Assembly: GCA_034437535.1 (NCBI GenBank)
Contig: DAOTTZ010000094.1
Coordinates: forward strand, 1 to 64,000
Length of the DNA stretch: 64,000 nucleotides
Direction of reading: 5' to 3'
Source: J038 sp034437535
GTDB lineage: Bacteria > Chloroflexota > Anaerolineae > Aggregatilineales > Phototrophicaceae
Below are positions 32,341-41,876 of the stretch, one piece after another. Positions within the stretch are counted from its first letter, which is position 1, and each line of letters begins with the position of its first letter. The notes under the pieces are model-generated. The model was not told where the DNA came from, ran no database searches, and saw only the letters and a program-made list of their open reading frames with translations. Made by a program: the position numbers and the translations under genes.

Positions 32341-33576
32341 ATGCAGTGTGAAAATATTGTCAACACGTTTGCCCCGTGTCTTGCTGACGCATTGGGCCTG
32401 GCACCGGATCTTGCTAATTTTATCGGCATCTTCCTGGGCGTGATTTTGGTAGCGACATTCCCGCTACTCATCGCGATTGTCCTCATCTGGGTTGAGCGTA
32501 AGTTCGCGGCCCGCATTCAAGATCGCGTCGGCCCGAACCGCGTCGGCCCGTTTGGGATCTTCCAGCCGTTTGCCGATGTGATCAAACTCTTGGGCAAAGA
32601 AGACATCACACCCGCCGGTGCGGATAAGTGGATTTATAATGCGTCGCCGGTCGTCAGTGTGATGGCCGTTTTGCTCATCTGGGCGGTGATCCCGTTCACA
32701 CCGGTGCATGTCGGTGTTGATCTCAGCATCGGGGCATTGTATTTTATCGCGGTGGCTTCGCTCGGCACGTTGGCTGTCATCCTGGCTGGGTGGTCTAGCA
32801 ATAACAAATATGCGCTACTTGGCGCGTTTCGTGTCGTCGCACAGTTGATTAGCTATGAAGTCCCGCTGGCCCTGGCCTTGCTCGTGCCGGTGATGTTGGC
32901 CGGGACGATGAGCATGGTTGGCATTGTCGAAGCCCAGGCCGGGATGTGGTTTATCTTCATGGCACCGATTGCGGCTGTCCTGTTCTTTATCTCATCCCAG
33001 GCGGAAACAGGCCGCGCACCGTTTGACCTGCTGGAAGCAGAGTCCGAACTGGTCGCCGGGTACAACATCGAATATTCCGGTATGAAATTCGCCATGTTCT
33101 TCGCCGGCGAATTCATGCATGTGTTTACCAATGGTGTGCTGGTGGCGGTGCTGTTTATGGGCGGGTATCATGGCCCATTGGTTGATGAGATCCCGCTTTT
33201 AGGTCTGGTTTATCTCATTGCCAAGACCAGCCTGTGGTACTTGCTCTCATTGTTGATGCGGAATGCCTTGCCGCGTGTACGGATCGACCAGTTGATGCTC
33301 TTTAACTGGTTGGTGCTGGTGCCGATTGCGGTGGCCAACATCTTGATGACGGCGTTCTTGCTGATGGTTATCAAAGAAACGGGCTTGGCACCTGATGACC
33401 CCAGTAGCTTTGCGGAAAACATCCCGCAGACGATCATTCTGTTCCTGGGGAATGCGGTGCTGTTCTTTATCGTGCTGACGTTTGTACGTAATCGCATTCG
33501 GCGTGACCGACTGGAAGATGCTCGGCAAATTGGGCCGGAGGGGATGCTCCCGGCGCAAGCACCGAGCGGCGACTAA
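32341..33576 (+). CDS. nuoH: NADH-quinone oxidoreductase subunit H
   Basis: A 411-residue, eight-span subunit that forms much of the quinone chamber of complex I. Hallmarks are ERKFAARIQDRVGPNRVGP, QPFADVIKLLGKEDITP, AETGRAPFDLLEAESELVAG and NIEYSGMKFAMFF, together holding the conserved acidic residues of the E-channel. The N terminus is longer than in E. coli, with two cysteines (CENIVNTFAPCL), and there is an extra C-terminal hydrophilic tail. GGGAAGG precedes the ATG. Confidence 0.95.
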   Translation: MQCENIVNTFAPCLADALGLAPDLANFIGIFLGVILVATFPLLIAIVLIWVERKFAARIQDRVGPNRVGPFGIFQPFADVIKLLGKEDITPAGADKWIYNASPVVSVMAVLLIWAVIPFTPVHVGVDLSIGALYFIAVASLGTLAVILAGWSSNNKYALLGAFRVVAQLISYEVPLALALLVPVMLAGTMSMVGIVEAQAGMWFIFMAPIAAVLFFISSQAETGRAPFDLLEAESELVAGYNIEYSGMKFAMFFAGEFMHVFTNGVLVAVLFMGGYHGPLVDEIPLLGLVYLIAKTSLWYLLSLLMRNALPRVRIDQLMLFNWLVLVPIAVANILMTAFLLMVIKETGLAPDDPSSFAENIPQTIILFLGNAVLFFIVLTFVRNRIRRDRLEDARQIGPEGMLPAQAPSGD

Positions 33577-33597
33577 ATCAAAATCAGGAGAGGGGCA

Positions 33598-34119
33598 ATG
33601 GAGTTCAGCAACTTCACGCCGGAGGCGTTCGCTTTCGGCATATTCACCATATTAACGCTCGGTGGGGCGATTGGTGTCGTGACCAACAAAAACCTGGTAC
33701 GAGGGGCCGTCTGGCTGGTCGTCAGCTTGTTCGGTATTGCCGGGTTTTTTGTCCTGCTCAGTGCGCCATTCCTGGCGGCGGTGCAGGTGTTGGTCTACAT
33801 CGGCGCGATTGGTATTCTATTCACCTTCGCGGTGATGCTCACCCGGAGTATGACCAACCTCGGCGAGCGGTTCAACAAACAAGCATGGTTAGCCGGGTTG
33901 GCCGCTGTGACGTTGTTTGTCCTGATCCTGGTGGCGATTATCGCACCCATCTGGGGCCAAACAAGCGAACCGCAATCGGCCCTGGTCGGCACGACGGCTG
34001 ACCTGGGCCTGGCCCTGGTCAGTGGGGAGCAGTTCGTCCTGCCGTTTGAAGTCGCCTCACTTCTGCTGACGGCGGCTATGATCGGCGCAATCGTCATTGC
34101 CCGCGAAGACGAAGGTTAG
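33598..34119 (+). CDS. nuoJ: NADH-quinone oxidoreductase subunit J
   Basis: A 173-residue membrane subunit with five spans. The third span region YIGAIGILFTFAVMLTRSM is the characteristic NuoJ helix with the pi-bulge that couples quinone reduction to the antiporter chain. A GGAGAGGGG Shine-Dalgarno precedes ATG 33598. It lies 21 bp after nuoH and 12 bp before nuoK. Confidence 0.93.
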   Translation: MEFSNFTPEAFAFGIFTILTLGGAIGVVTNKNLVRGAVWLVVSLFGIAGFFVLLSAPFLAAVQVLVYIGAIGILFTFAVMLTRSMTNLGERFNKQAWLAGLAAVTLFVLILVAIIAPIWGQTSEPQSALVGTTADLGLALVSGEQFVLPFEVASLLLTAAMIGAIVIAREDEG

Positions 34120-34131
34120 GGGAAAGCCTGT

Positions 34132-34446
34132 ATGATTCCACCGCTTTGGATGTTTCTATTGGTGGCCGCCGCGCTGTTTAGTATCGGCGCGTTCGGCGTT
34201 ATTGCACGAAAAAACGCTGTCGCAGTGTTGATGAGTGTTGAGCTAATGCTCAACGCGGTAAATCTCAACCTGGTGGCGTTCTGGCGTTTCAACGAAGCCG
34301 CACCCTCCATGACCGGTCAGGCGTTCACCGCGTTTGTGCTGGTGGTCGCGGCGGCGGAGGCCGCGGTCGGCCTGGCAATCATCATCACGGTCTATCGCAG
34401 TCGGCGGTCGGTCGTGGTTGAAGACGTTGACATGCTCAAATGGTAA
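34132..34446 (+). CDS. nuoK: NADH-quinone oxidoreductase subunit K
   Basis: A 104-residue, three-span subunit homologous to MrpC. The two buried glutamates of the proton path are in MSVELMLNAVNLNLVAF and AAAEAAVGLAIIITVYR. It connects NuoJ to the antiporter-like subunits encoded next. Length is standard. Confidence 0.94.
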   Translation: MIPPLWMFLLVAAALFSIGAFGVIARKNAVAVLMSVELMLNAVNLNLVAFWRFNEAAPSMTGQAFTAFVLVVAAAEAAVGLAIIITVYRSRRSVVVEDVDMLKW

Positions 34447-34458
34447 AGGTTGGGGTTC

Positions 34459-36900
34459 ATGGTTGATTTCAGTAGCATTGATTATCTGCCCTGGTTGATC
34501 CCTGTTGGGCCTCTGCTGGCTTTTGTGATTATCACGCTGGCGACGAACCGTTCGCGGCTCGTCCCGGCGACGGATAGCCACGAGTACGGCGGGCACCACC
34601 CGGATTACGACGGTATGGAAGTCCCGGTCGTCCGGCCACAAGCACGGGTACTAAGCATTGTGGTTGGTATGGCGGGGGTAGTCGCGGCGTGGCTCATGAG
34701 TCTCGTCGTCTTTTTTGAAGGCATCGCGGTCGATAAACTTGGCCTGGATGATAAGGTCTTCGGTAGTTCCATCGAATGGATGAGCCTGGGTACGACCGGC
34801 TTCTCGATGGGGGTGTTGGTTGACCCGCTGACGGTCGTCATGTTGTTCATGGTGCCGCTGGCCGTCTTGTGTATCTTCATTTACTCCATCGGCTACATGG
34901 CGCACGATCCCCGTCAGGCCCGTTTCTTTAGCCTGATTTCACTCTTTGCCGGGGCGATGTTAACGCTGGTTGTGGCTGATAACCTGCTGTTGCTCTTCAT
35001 CGGCTGGGAAGTCATGGGGTTGTGTTCGTACATGCTCATCGGCTTCTGGTTTGAGAAGAAAAGCGCGTATAATGCCGCTATCAAAGCATTCACCGTCACC
35101 CGTGTGGCAGACGTGATTATGCTCCTGGGCATTGCCTACCTGTTCTTCCTCACACACGATTATTACGGCTACGGCACGCTGAACTTCCGCGAAGTCCTCT
35201 ACAACGAGGGCTTTTTAGAGTACGCCGCTGGTACCACTGCCGTTATCCTGGGGGGCTTTGGCCTCAGTGCCGCCAGCTTGATCGGTATCTTCTTGATTAT
35301 CGGCACCATCGGTAAATCGGCCCAGTTCCCGCTCCACGTCTGGTTGCCGGATGCGATGGAAGGCCCGACGCCAGTGAGCGCGATGATCCACGCGGCGGCC
35401 ATGGTCTCCGCCGGGGTTTACGCGGTCATCCGCATGTATCCACTGTTTGAAGCCGGTGGTCATCCCCACGAAGGGGATCTGACATCGCCGTTGATGTTGA
35501 TGGCGGTCGTCGGTGGGTTTACCGCGTTATTCGCCGCGACGATTGCGATTGTCCAGCGTGACGTAAAACGAGTGCTAGCCTATTCGACCATCTCCCAGCT
35601 TGGCTTTATGATCGCCGCGTTGGGGATCGGTGCCTACATCGCGGCCTTCTTCCACCTGATTACACATGCGTTCTTCAAGGCATTGTTGTTCATGGCGTCC
35701 GGCTCGGTGATCCATGCGATGGAGCATGGCGAGCATCATGTGCATGAGCATCACGCTCACCATCATGACGATCATCACGACGAACATGATGTTGAGGATA
35801 CAGCGGCGATTGGCGACGAAGCGGGAGAATCGATCCCGGCGGAACCAGACGCCAAGACCGATGATCCTGACCAACACCCGGATGAACATCATCATCCGCA
35901 CTTCGACCCGCAAGATATGTTCAACATGGGCGGCTTGATCAAGAACATCCCGGTCACGGCCTGGACGTTTGCCATCGGCGGGATTTCGCTGGCCGGCTTC
36001 CCGCTGATTACGGCGGGTTTCTGGTCGAAGGATGAGATCCTGGCGGATGCGTGGTTTGTCTACCTGGATTATAGCTCCGGGGCGCATTTCTATGTGTTTG
36101 TCATGCTGGCGATTGCCGCCTTCCTGACCGCTTTCTACACGGCCCGGCAACTATGCCTGACCTTCCTGGGCGATCATCGCACCGAAGAGGCAGAACATGC
36201 CAGCCTGGGCGGTTCACGAGACGTCATCAGCATTACCATGCAACTGCCATTGGTTATTCTGGCGTTCTTCGCGCTATTCGCCGGGTTTGTCGGTGTCCCA
36301 CCAGAATTCCCAATCTTCGGCGCGATCTTGTCGCCGGAGGTCAACCCGTTCTTCGAGTTTGTCAAGTATTCGCTCCTGCCGGAAATCCAGCCGGAGAAAC
36401 CACCGTTTAATTGGTTCCCGGTGTTGACGTCGTTCGGCGTCGCGCTGGGCGGCCTGGGCCTGGGCTATCTTATGTATGGTCGCAAGCCGCTGGAAGCCGG
36501 TGAAGAAGATCCGCTCAAGCGCATTTTGTCGCCCGGCATCTTCAACGTGCTGGAAAACAAGTACTACTTCGATGAGCTTTACCAGATCGTCTTTGTTCGT
36601 CCCTCGCAGTGGTTTTCGCGGGTGGTCGTCAGTGAGTTTATCGACCGGGGCATCATTGACGGGTTTATTCATCTCATCGCCAAGCTCAGTAACTTCATTG
36701 GCGATCTGTTCAAGGCGTTCAACCTGTGGCTGATCGACGGCGTTGGTGATGGCATCCCGCAGGGGATCGCTCGCTTTGGGGCCTGGTTCCGCCGGGTACA
36801 AACCGGGCGCGTTCAGCAATATCTGGTGCTGGTCATTCTAGCCGCGCTGGTGATCGGTTTCATTCTAGTCGTCTCTACCAGCTTCGCGGCTGGCGGATAA
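34459..36900 (+). CDS. nuoL: NADH-quinone oxidoreductase subunit L with His-rich insertion
   Basis: An 813-residue distal antiporter subunit; typical NuoL is about 610-680 residues. Conserved motifs include FIGWEVMGLCSYMLIGFW, FPLHVWLPDAMEGPTPVSA with IHAAAMVSAG, KRVLAYSTISQLGF and the lateral helix near the C terminus (GVGDGIPQGIARFG). Residues about 419-481 form an inserted loop with about 18 His plus many Asp/Glu, directly after GSVIHAMEHGEHH. It is located where NuoL normally has only a short loop. ATG 34459 is chosen over TTG 34450. Confidence 0.93.
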   Translation: MVDFSSIDYLPWLIPVGPLLAFVIITLATNRSRLVPATDSHEYGGHHPDYDGMEVPVVRPQARVLSIVVGMAGVVAAWLMSLVVFFEGIAVDKLGLDDKVFGSSIEWMSLGTTGFSMGVLVDPLTVVMLFMVPLAVLCIFIYSIGYMAHDPRQARFFSLISLFAGAMLTLVVADNLLLLFIGWEVMGLCSYMLIGFWFEKKSAYNAAIKAFTVTRVADVIMLLGIAYLFFLTHDYYGYGTLNFREVLYNEGFLEYAAGTTAVILGGFGLSAASLIGIFLIIGTIGKSAQFPLHVWLPDAMEGPTPVSAMIHAAAMVSAGVYAVIRMYPLFEAGGHPHEGDLTSPLMLMAVVGGFTALFAATIAIVQRDVKRVLAYSTISQLGFMIAALGIGAYIAAFFHLITHAFFKALLFMASGSVIHAMEHGEHHVHEHHAHHHDDHHDEHDVEDTAAIGDEAGESIPAEPDAKTDDPDQHPDEHHHPHFDPQDMFNMGGLIKNIPVTAWTFAIGGISLAGFPLITAGFWSKDEILADAWFVYLDYSSGAHFYVFVMLAIAAFLTAFYTARQLCLTFLGDHRTEEAEHASLGGSRDVISITMQLPLVILAFFALFAGFVGVPPEFPIFGAILSPEVNPFFEFVKYSLLPEIQPEKPPFNWFPVLTSFGVALGGLGLGYLMYGRKPLEAGEEDPLKRILSPGIFNVLENKYYFDELYQIVFVRPSQWFSRVVVSEFIDRGIIDGFIHLIAKLSNFIGDLFKAFNLWLIDGVGDGIPQGIARFGAWFRRVQTGRVQQYLVLVILAALVIGFILVVSTSFAAGG

Positions 36901-36913
36901 GGCGGGGGAGTTT

Positions 36914-38515
36914 ATGGAAAGTTTAGACGTATTTGGCCTGGATCCATTATCTGTACTAATCATCGCGCCAGCTTTGGGGGCTTTGCTGGTCATTGCCTTA
37001 CCCAACAACAACAAGACGCTGGCGCGGTGGGTCTCGCTGGCGATTTCCATCGGCATTGGTGCGCTGGCGACGATTGTATTCTTCGCCTATGACACATCCG
37101 AGCCGGGTTATCAGTTTGTCTCACAGGTCGAGTGGTTCGAGCTAATTGGGGCGTCCTGGTTCGTCGGGATCGACGGCATCAGCGCGTCGATGGTGTTACT
37201 CACCGGCATTCTCGTGCCACTGGCGATTCTTGTCAGTTGGGAGATCGAAGACCAGCCGAAAGTGCATCTGGCCTTGATCTTGTTCTTCGAGACCGGCTTG
37301 ATGGGTGTATTCGTCGCGCAGGATTTGATGATTTTCTTCCTGTTCTATGAGTTAAGCCTGGTGCCGATCTACTTCTTGATCAACCAGTGGGGCGGCAAAA
37401 ACCGCAAGTATGCCTCCACCAAGTTCTTTATCTACTCAATGGGCGGGACGCTTGGGATGTTGCTGGCGACTCAGCTCATGGGTTGGACGGCTGGCACATT
37501 TAACATTCAGGAGCTATCGGTCATCTGGCCGAGTGGTGAATATGCCAATGAAGGCATCTTCCTGGGTACCAGTGTGTCAACGGTCAAAGCATTGACGTTC
37601 GCCGGGTTCTTCGTGGCATTTTGCATCAAGGTGCCGGTGTGGCCCTTCCATACCTGGTTGCCGGATGCACACGGCGAAGCCCCGACGGCTGGTTCGATGT
37701 TGCTGGCCGGTGTCATGCTAAAGCTGGGGGGCTATGGGTTTATTCGCCTGGTTGTCCCGTTCTTCCCGGATGTATGGATCTCGGAAATTGATCTGTTCGG
37801 GTTGACGTTTACAACGGCTGGGTTCTTCGCCTTCCTGGCGATGCTCGGCATCGTACTGGGGGCATTCGCGGCCTTCGGCCAAAACGACATCAAACGACTG
37901 GTCGCTTATAGTTCTGTCAACCATATGGGCTTTGTCGCGCTTGGCATTGCGGCGATGGCCGTCGTCTATGGGCAGATGTACGTGGATGGTGCGACCGAAC
38001 TCGGCCAGACCGGCATCATCGCGGCCAATGGCGCGGTACTTCAGATGTTCAATCATGGCTTAAGTTCGGCTGGCATGTTCTTGCTAGCCGGGGCCATCTA
38101 CCATAAGACTCATACCCGTGATCTACGAGAATACGGCGGGTTATGGGTCAAAGCACCGATTTATGGCGGTGTGTTTATCTTCACCAGTATGGCAAGCCTG
38201 GGCCTGCCTGGCCTGAACGGCTTCGTGAGCGAGTTCCTGGTGGTACGCGGCAGTTGGCCGGTCTTCACCTGGCTGACGGTGATTTCGATGTTAGGTCTGT
38301 TGTTCACCGGGGCCTACATTCTTAAAGGGATTCGTGCGACCTTACACGGCCCGTTCAACATGAAATGGCGTGATACAAACCTTGAAATCGAACTACGAGA
38401 GTTCATCGCCATTGCCCCGCTAATGGTGTTGATGTTGGTGACGGGGGTCTTCCCAAATTGGATCTTGCCGGTCATCAACGAATCGGTGACGCACATCATG
38501 AACGGAATAGGATAA
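36914..38515 (+). CDS. nuoM: NADH-quinone oxidoreductase subunit M, first copy
   Basis: A 533-residue antiporter-like subunit with about 14 spans. The key TM5 Glu is in FFLFYELSLVPIYFLI, the TM7 Lys in AGVMLKLGGYGFIR, and the broken-helix region in PVWPFHTWLPDAHGEAPT; SSVNHMGFVALG is also conserved. These residues form one proton-translocation path. Its closest neighbour is another NuoM-type gene starting 6 bp later. Confidence 0.94.
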   Translation: MESLDVFGLDPLSVLIIAPALGALLVIALPNNNKTLARWVSLAISIGIGALATIVFFAYDTSEPGYQFVSQVEWFELIGASWFVGIDGISASMVLLTGILVPLAILVSWEIEDQPKVHLALILFFETGLMGVFVAQDLMIFFLFYELSLVPIYFLINQWGGKNRKYASTKFFIYSMGGTLGMLLATQLMGWTAGTFNIQELSVIWPSGEYANEGIFLGTSVSTVKALTFAGFFVAFCIKVPVWPFHTWLPDAHGEAPTAGSMLLAGVMLKLGGYGFIRLVVPFFPDVWISEIDLFGLTFTTAGFFAFLAMLGIVLGAFAAFGQNDIKRLVAYSSVNHMGFVALGIAAMAVVYGQMYVDGATELGQTGIIAANGAVLQMFNHGLSSAGMFLLAGAIYHKTHTRDLREYGGLWVKAPIYGGVFIFTSMASLGLPGLNGFVSEFLVVRGSWPVFTWLTVISMLGLLFTGAYILKGIRATLHGPFNMKWRDTNLEIELREFIAIAPLMVLMLVTGVFPNWILPVINESVTHIMNGIG

Positions 38516-38521
38516 GATACG

Positions 38522-40357
38522 ATGGTCGAAGCATTTTCCTTCCCGGTACTGAGTGCCATCATCTTCATCCCGGTCTTCGCGGCGGTCATTATCCTGTTGA
38601 TGGATAACGAGAAGCAACGCGACCTGATCCGGGGTGTTGCTATCACCACTGCCGTTGTTTTGCTGGTGCTTTCTGGCTTTGTTTACTTCGGCTATAACGC
38701 CGAAGTCGGCGGTGACGATGGCTTAATCGCCCGGCAAGATGTCTGGGCGCAACTCAACACGCAGTACGCGGAAACAGGGGACGTTGATCTTGAGATGATT
38801 GAAGGCTTAGATGCCTTCAGCCCGGAACAAATAGCTTTGTTCGAAGATTTCGGCGAGTATCGCGAATATCTCGGCTCGGTGATGTTCGATCAAGGGTTGG
38901 CGTTCGAAGAGAAATACGAATGGGTCTCTGCCCTGGGGATCAGTTATCACGTCGGTGTTGACGGCCTGAGCGCACCGATGGTGCTCCTCACGGGGATGGT
39001 GGCAGTTGCCGGTGTGTTGATCTCCTGGCGCATTGAAGACCGCATCCGCGAGTTTATGGCATTTTTCCTCCTGCTGGTTGCAGGGGTCTACGGCGTGTTT
39101 GTCTCGATTGACATGTTCTTGCTGTTCTTCTTCTACGAACTGGCAATCTTCCCGATGTATTTGTTGATCGCGGGATGGGGCTGGGTCAAGCTTCGAGAAT
39201 ACGCCGCGATGAAGCTTACGTTATACATCTTGATCGGCTCTGTGGTGGCGTTTGTCGGCGCGATTGCGATGGTGCTGACGGCCAACACCTTCTTCACGGG
39301 TGAGGAAGGGGCGGCGGTGTTGGAGGTCGGTAAGGCCTTTGGCGTCGTCAGTGAGAATGCCGGCCCGTTGAGTTTCGACATCCGGCAGTTAACCCTGGCG
39401 GCAGAAGCCGGCGCGTTTAGCGTTGACGGCTACTTCGGGTCAGAAGCCTTGACGTTTGCCAAGTTCTGGTTCCCGTTCATCTTCATCGGCTTTGCCAGTC
39501 TGGCGGGGATGTTCCCGCTCCACAACTGGTCGCCAGATGGTCACGTCGCCGCGCCGACCGCCGTTTCGATGATCCACGCGGGCGTGCTGATGAAGCTCGG
39601 CGCGTATGCCGCACTCCGCCTGAGTGTGCAACTCCTCCCCAGTGGCGCGGAGGTCCACTTGCCCTGGATCGTCTTCCTGACGTTGATAAACGTTGTCCTG
39701 GGGGCTTTTATCGCCTTCCGACAGCGTGACTTTAAGTATGTCATCGGCTTCTCATCGGTCAGCCATATGGGGCTGGTGAGTATGGGCTGGGCTTCGATGA
39801 ACGTCATCGGCTATACCGGCGCGGGCCTTCAGATGTTCAGTCATGGGGCCATGACCGCGCTATTCTTCGGCTGTGTCGGCATGGTCTATGACCGGGCACA
39901 CACCCGCGATATTCCAAGCCTGGGTGGGTTCGTCAAACGAATGCCCTGGGTGGCGGTCGCGTTTATCGTCGGCGGCCTGACGAGCATGGGGATGCCCGGC
40001 TTGAGCGGTTTCATCGCGGAATTCCCGATCTTCATGGGCATGTTTGCCGCGTCGGATACCGTCGTCTTGCAGATCGGCGGGTTAGAGCTAACCAATTACT
40101 ACTCGATCCTGGTCATCATCGCGGCGATTGCCATCGTCATCACGGCGGCTTATGTGCTCCGGGTGACGGGGCAGGTGTTCTTCGGGGAATTCGACGAAGA
40201 ACGCTATGGCGATGTGGGGGACATCACCATTACAGACCGGGCGATTTTGATCCTGCTCGGCGTACCACTCATCTTGATCGGCATTATGCCCTATCTGATG
40301 GCTCCTATGGTGCAATCAGGGGTTCAGCCGGTCATAGCCTTGTTAGGAGGGAGCTAA
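38522..40357 (+). CDS. NADH-quinone oxidoreductase subunit M, second copy
   Basis: A 611-residue second NuoM-type antiporter subunit. It keeps the pumping residues: Glu in FFFYELAIFPMYLLI, Lys in AGVLMKLGAYAALR, PLHNWSPDGHVAAPTAVS and SSVSHMGLVSMG. It differs by an acidic hydrophilic stretch at about residues 66-140 before YHVGVDGLSAPMV, and another short insert near 265-300. A duplicated NuoM is known from some bacterial complex I variants and proposed to add a proton channel; that this complex contains both copies is inferred. Confidence 0.9.
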   Translation: MVEAFSFPVLSAIIFIPVFAAVIILLMDNEKQRDLIRGVAITTAVVLLVLSGFVYFGYNAEVGGDDGLIARQDVWAQLNTQYAETGDVDLEMIEGLDAFSPEQIALFEDFGEYREYLGSVMFDQGLAFEEKYEWVSALGISYHVGVDGLSAPMVLLTGMVAVAGVLISWRIEDRIREFMAFFLLLVAGVYGVFVSIDMFLLFFFYELAIFPMYLLIAGWGWVKLREYAAMKLTLYILIGSVVAFVGAIAMVLTANTFFTGEEGAAVLEVGKAFGVVSENAGPLSFDIRQLTLAAEAGAFSVDGYFGSEALTFAKFWFPFIFIGFASLAGMFPLHNWSPDGHVAAPTAVSMIHAGVLMKLGAYAALRLSVQLLPSGAEVHLPWIVFLTLINVVLGAFIAFRQRDFKYVIGFSSVSHMGLVSMGWASMNVIGYTGAGLQMFSHGAMTALFFGCVGMVYDRAHTRDIPSLGGFVKRMPWVAVAFIVGGLTSMGMPGLSGFIAEFPIFMGMFAASDTVVLQIGGLELTNYYSILVIIAAIAIVITAAYVLRVTGQVFFGEFDEERYGDVGDITITDRAILILLGVPLILIGIMPYLMAPMVQSGVQPVIALLGGS

Positions 40358-41869
40358 GTGGGAGAATTCGACTTTCTACAAAGCTTACCGGCCATCGCGC
40401 CGGAATTCGGCCTGCTCATCCTGGCCATTGTCGTGCTTGCGCTCGACTTGTATCTGCCGGATGATCGCAAGACCGGCACTGCTTACGTCTCATTCTTCGG
40501 GATGCTCGCGCTGGCGGTGACGCCCTTAATCTGGGCACCAGATCCAGAAGTGACGGAATACTGGGGGGGCATGGTGCGCCATGACACCCTCTCGCAGATC
40601 TTTAAGGTCATGGTCTTGTTGGCCGGGGCGATCACATCGCTTCTGGCTGTGAGTACCGTCGAGCTAGCGAAAAAGGGTGAATTTTACCTGATCGTGATCG
40701 TCTCCACCTTGGGGGCGTGCTTGATGGCCGGGGCCAACGACCTGATTATGGTCTTCGTCGCGCTGGAGACGACCTCGATCCCGCTGTACATCCTGGCCGG
40801 GTTCCGCAAAGATGATATGCGCTCGGTCGAAAGTGGTATGAAATACTTCCTGTTCGGGTCATTCGCCTCGGCGGTGATGCTGTACGGCTTTAGCTTTTTG
40901 TATGGCTACGCCCAGACCACCGAACTACAGGGAATCGCGGCATACCTGACCAGTGACGCCGTGACCGAAAACGCAGTACCAACCGTACTGATGATCGTGT
41001 TGATCTTTGTCGGCTTTGGTTTCAAGATCGGCGCGGTGCCGTTCCACTTCTGGACGCCGGATGTGTACGAAGGTGCGCCCACCCCGGTGACCGCGTTCGT
41101 CAGCGTCGCCAGTAAGGCCGCTAGCTTTGCTTTGCTCATGCGGTTTTTCGTCTACGCCTTCCCGGAAAGTGTTGTGATCGACGGTCAATCGGTAGCGGAT
41201 TTCTGGATCAACCTGATGGTGGCGGCATCGGTCATCAGTATGACCGTTGGCAATGTGTTGGCCCTGTCGCAACGCAATATCAAGCGTCTGCTGGCTTATT
41301 CATCCATCGCTCAGGCCGGCTACACCCTGATCGGCGTGGCGGCCCTGCAAGCCGGTGCCAGCCAGAGTGTCGCCTCGGTGACGTTCTACATGTTCATGTA
41401 TACCTTTACTAATCTGCTGGCTTTCGGCGTCGTGGTCATCTTCACCGAATCCACCGGGAGCGAGACGATTGCAGATCTAGCTGGCCTGAGCCGCCGCAAC
41501 CCGGCGATTGCACTGGCGATGACCATCGGCTTGCTTTCGCTGGCTGGTATCCCACCGGCGGCGGGTTTCTTCGGCAAGTTCTTCTTGTTCCAGGCGGCGG
41601 TAGAAGCGAACCTGGAATGGCTGGCGATGGTCGGTGTGTTAAACGCGATCATCGCGCTGTATTACTATCTGGTGGTGATTAAGGTGATGTATGTGGATCG
41701 AAGCGAGGACGACGATAAGCCGATCCCGCTTACGCCCCCGGCGCGGTTGATGCTGGGCGTCACGGTCGCCGCCACATTGATCCTGGGGATTGTCCCCGGG
41801 CCGATCTTCAACTGGGCTTTAGATAGTGCAGACTCGCTCTTTGCTCTGGTTGGTATCGGTTTGTTCTAG
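40358..41869 (+). CDS. nuoN: NADH-quinone oxidoreductase subunit N
   Basis: A 503-residue proximal antiporter-like subunit. Conserved features: VFVALETTSIPLYILAGF with the TM5 Glu, GAVPFHFWTPDVYEGAPTP, VASKAASFALL with its Lys, KRLLAYSSIAQAGY, and SLAGIPPAAGFFGKF late in the sequence. Translation begins at GTG 40358 immediately after the stop of the second nuoM, with AGGAGG upstream. A strong terminator closes the operon. Confidence 0.94.
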   Translation: MGEFDFLQSLPAIAPEFGLLILAIVVLALDLYLPDDRKTGTAYVSFFGMLALAVTPLIWAPDPEVTEYWGGMVRHDTLSQIFKVMVLLAGAITSLLAVSTVELAKKGEFYLIVIVSTLGACLMAGANDLIMVFVALETTSIPLYILAGFRKDDMRSVESGMKYFLFGSFASAVMLYGFSFLYGYAQTTELQGIAAYLTSDAVTENAVPTVLMIVLIFVGFGFKIGAVPFHFWTPDVYEGAPTPVTAFVSVASKAASFALLMRFFVYAFPESVVIDGQSVADFWINLMVAASVISMTVGNVLALSQRNIKRLLAYSSIAQAGYTLIGVAALQAGASQSVASVTFYMFMYTFTNLLAFGVVVIFTESTGSETIADLAGLSRRNPAIALAMTIGLLSLAGIPPAAGFFGKFFLFQAAVEANLEWLAMVGVLNAIIALYYYLVVIKVMYVDRSEDDDKPIPLTPPARLMLGVTVAATLILGIVPGPIFNWALDSADSLFALVGIGLF

Positions 41870-41876
41870 GTATGGG

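Noticed and set aside
35575..36150. 191-codon minus-strand frame opposite the NuoL His-rich loop
   Set aside because: The Met/Val-rich stretch is simply the antisense of CAT/CAC histidine codons.
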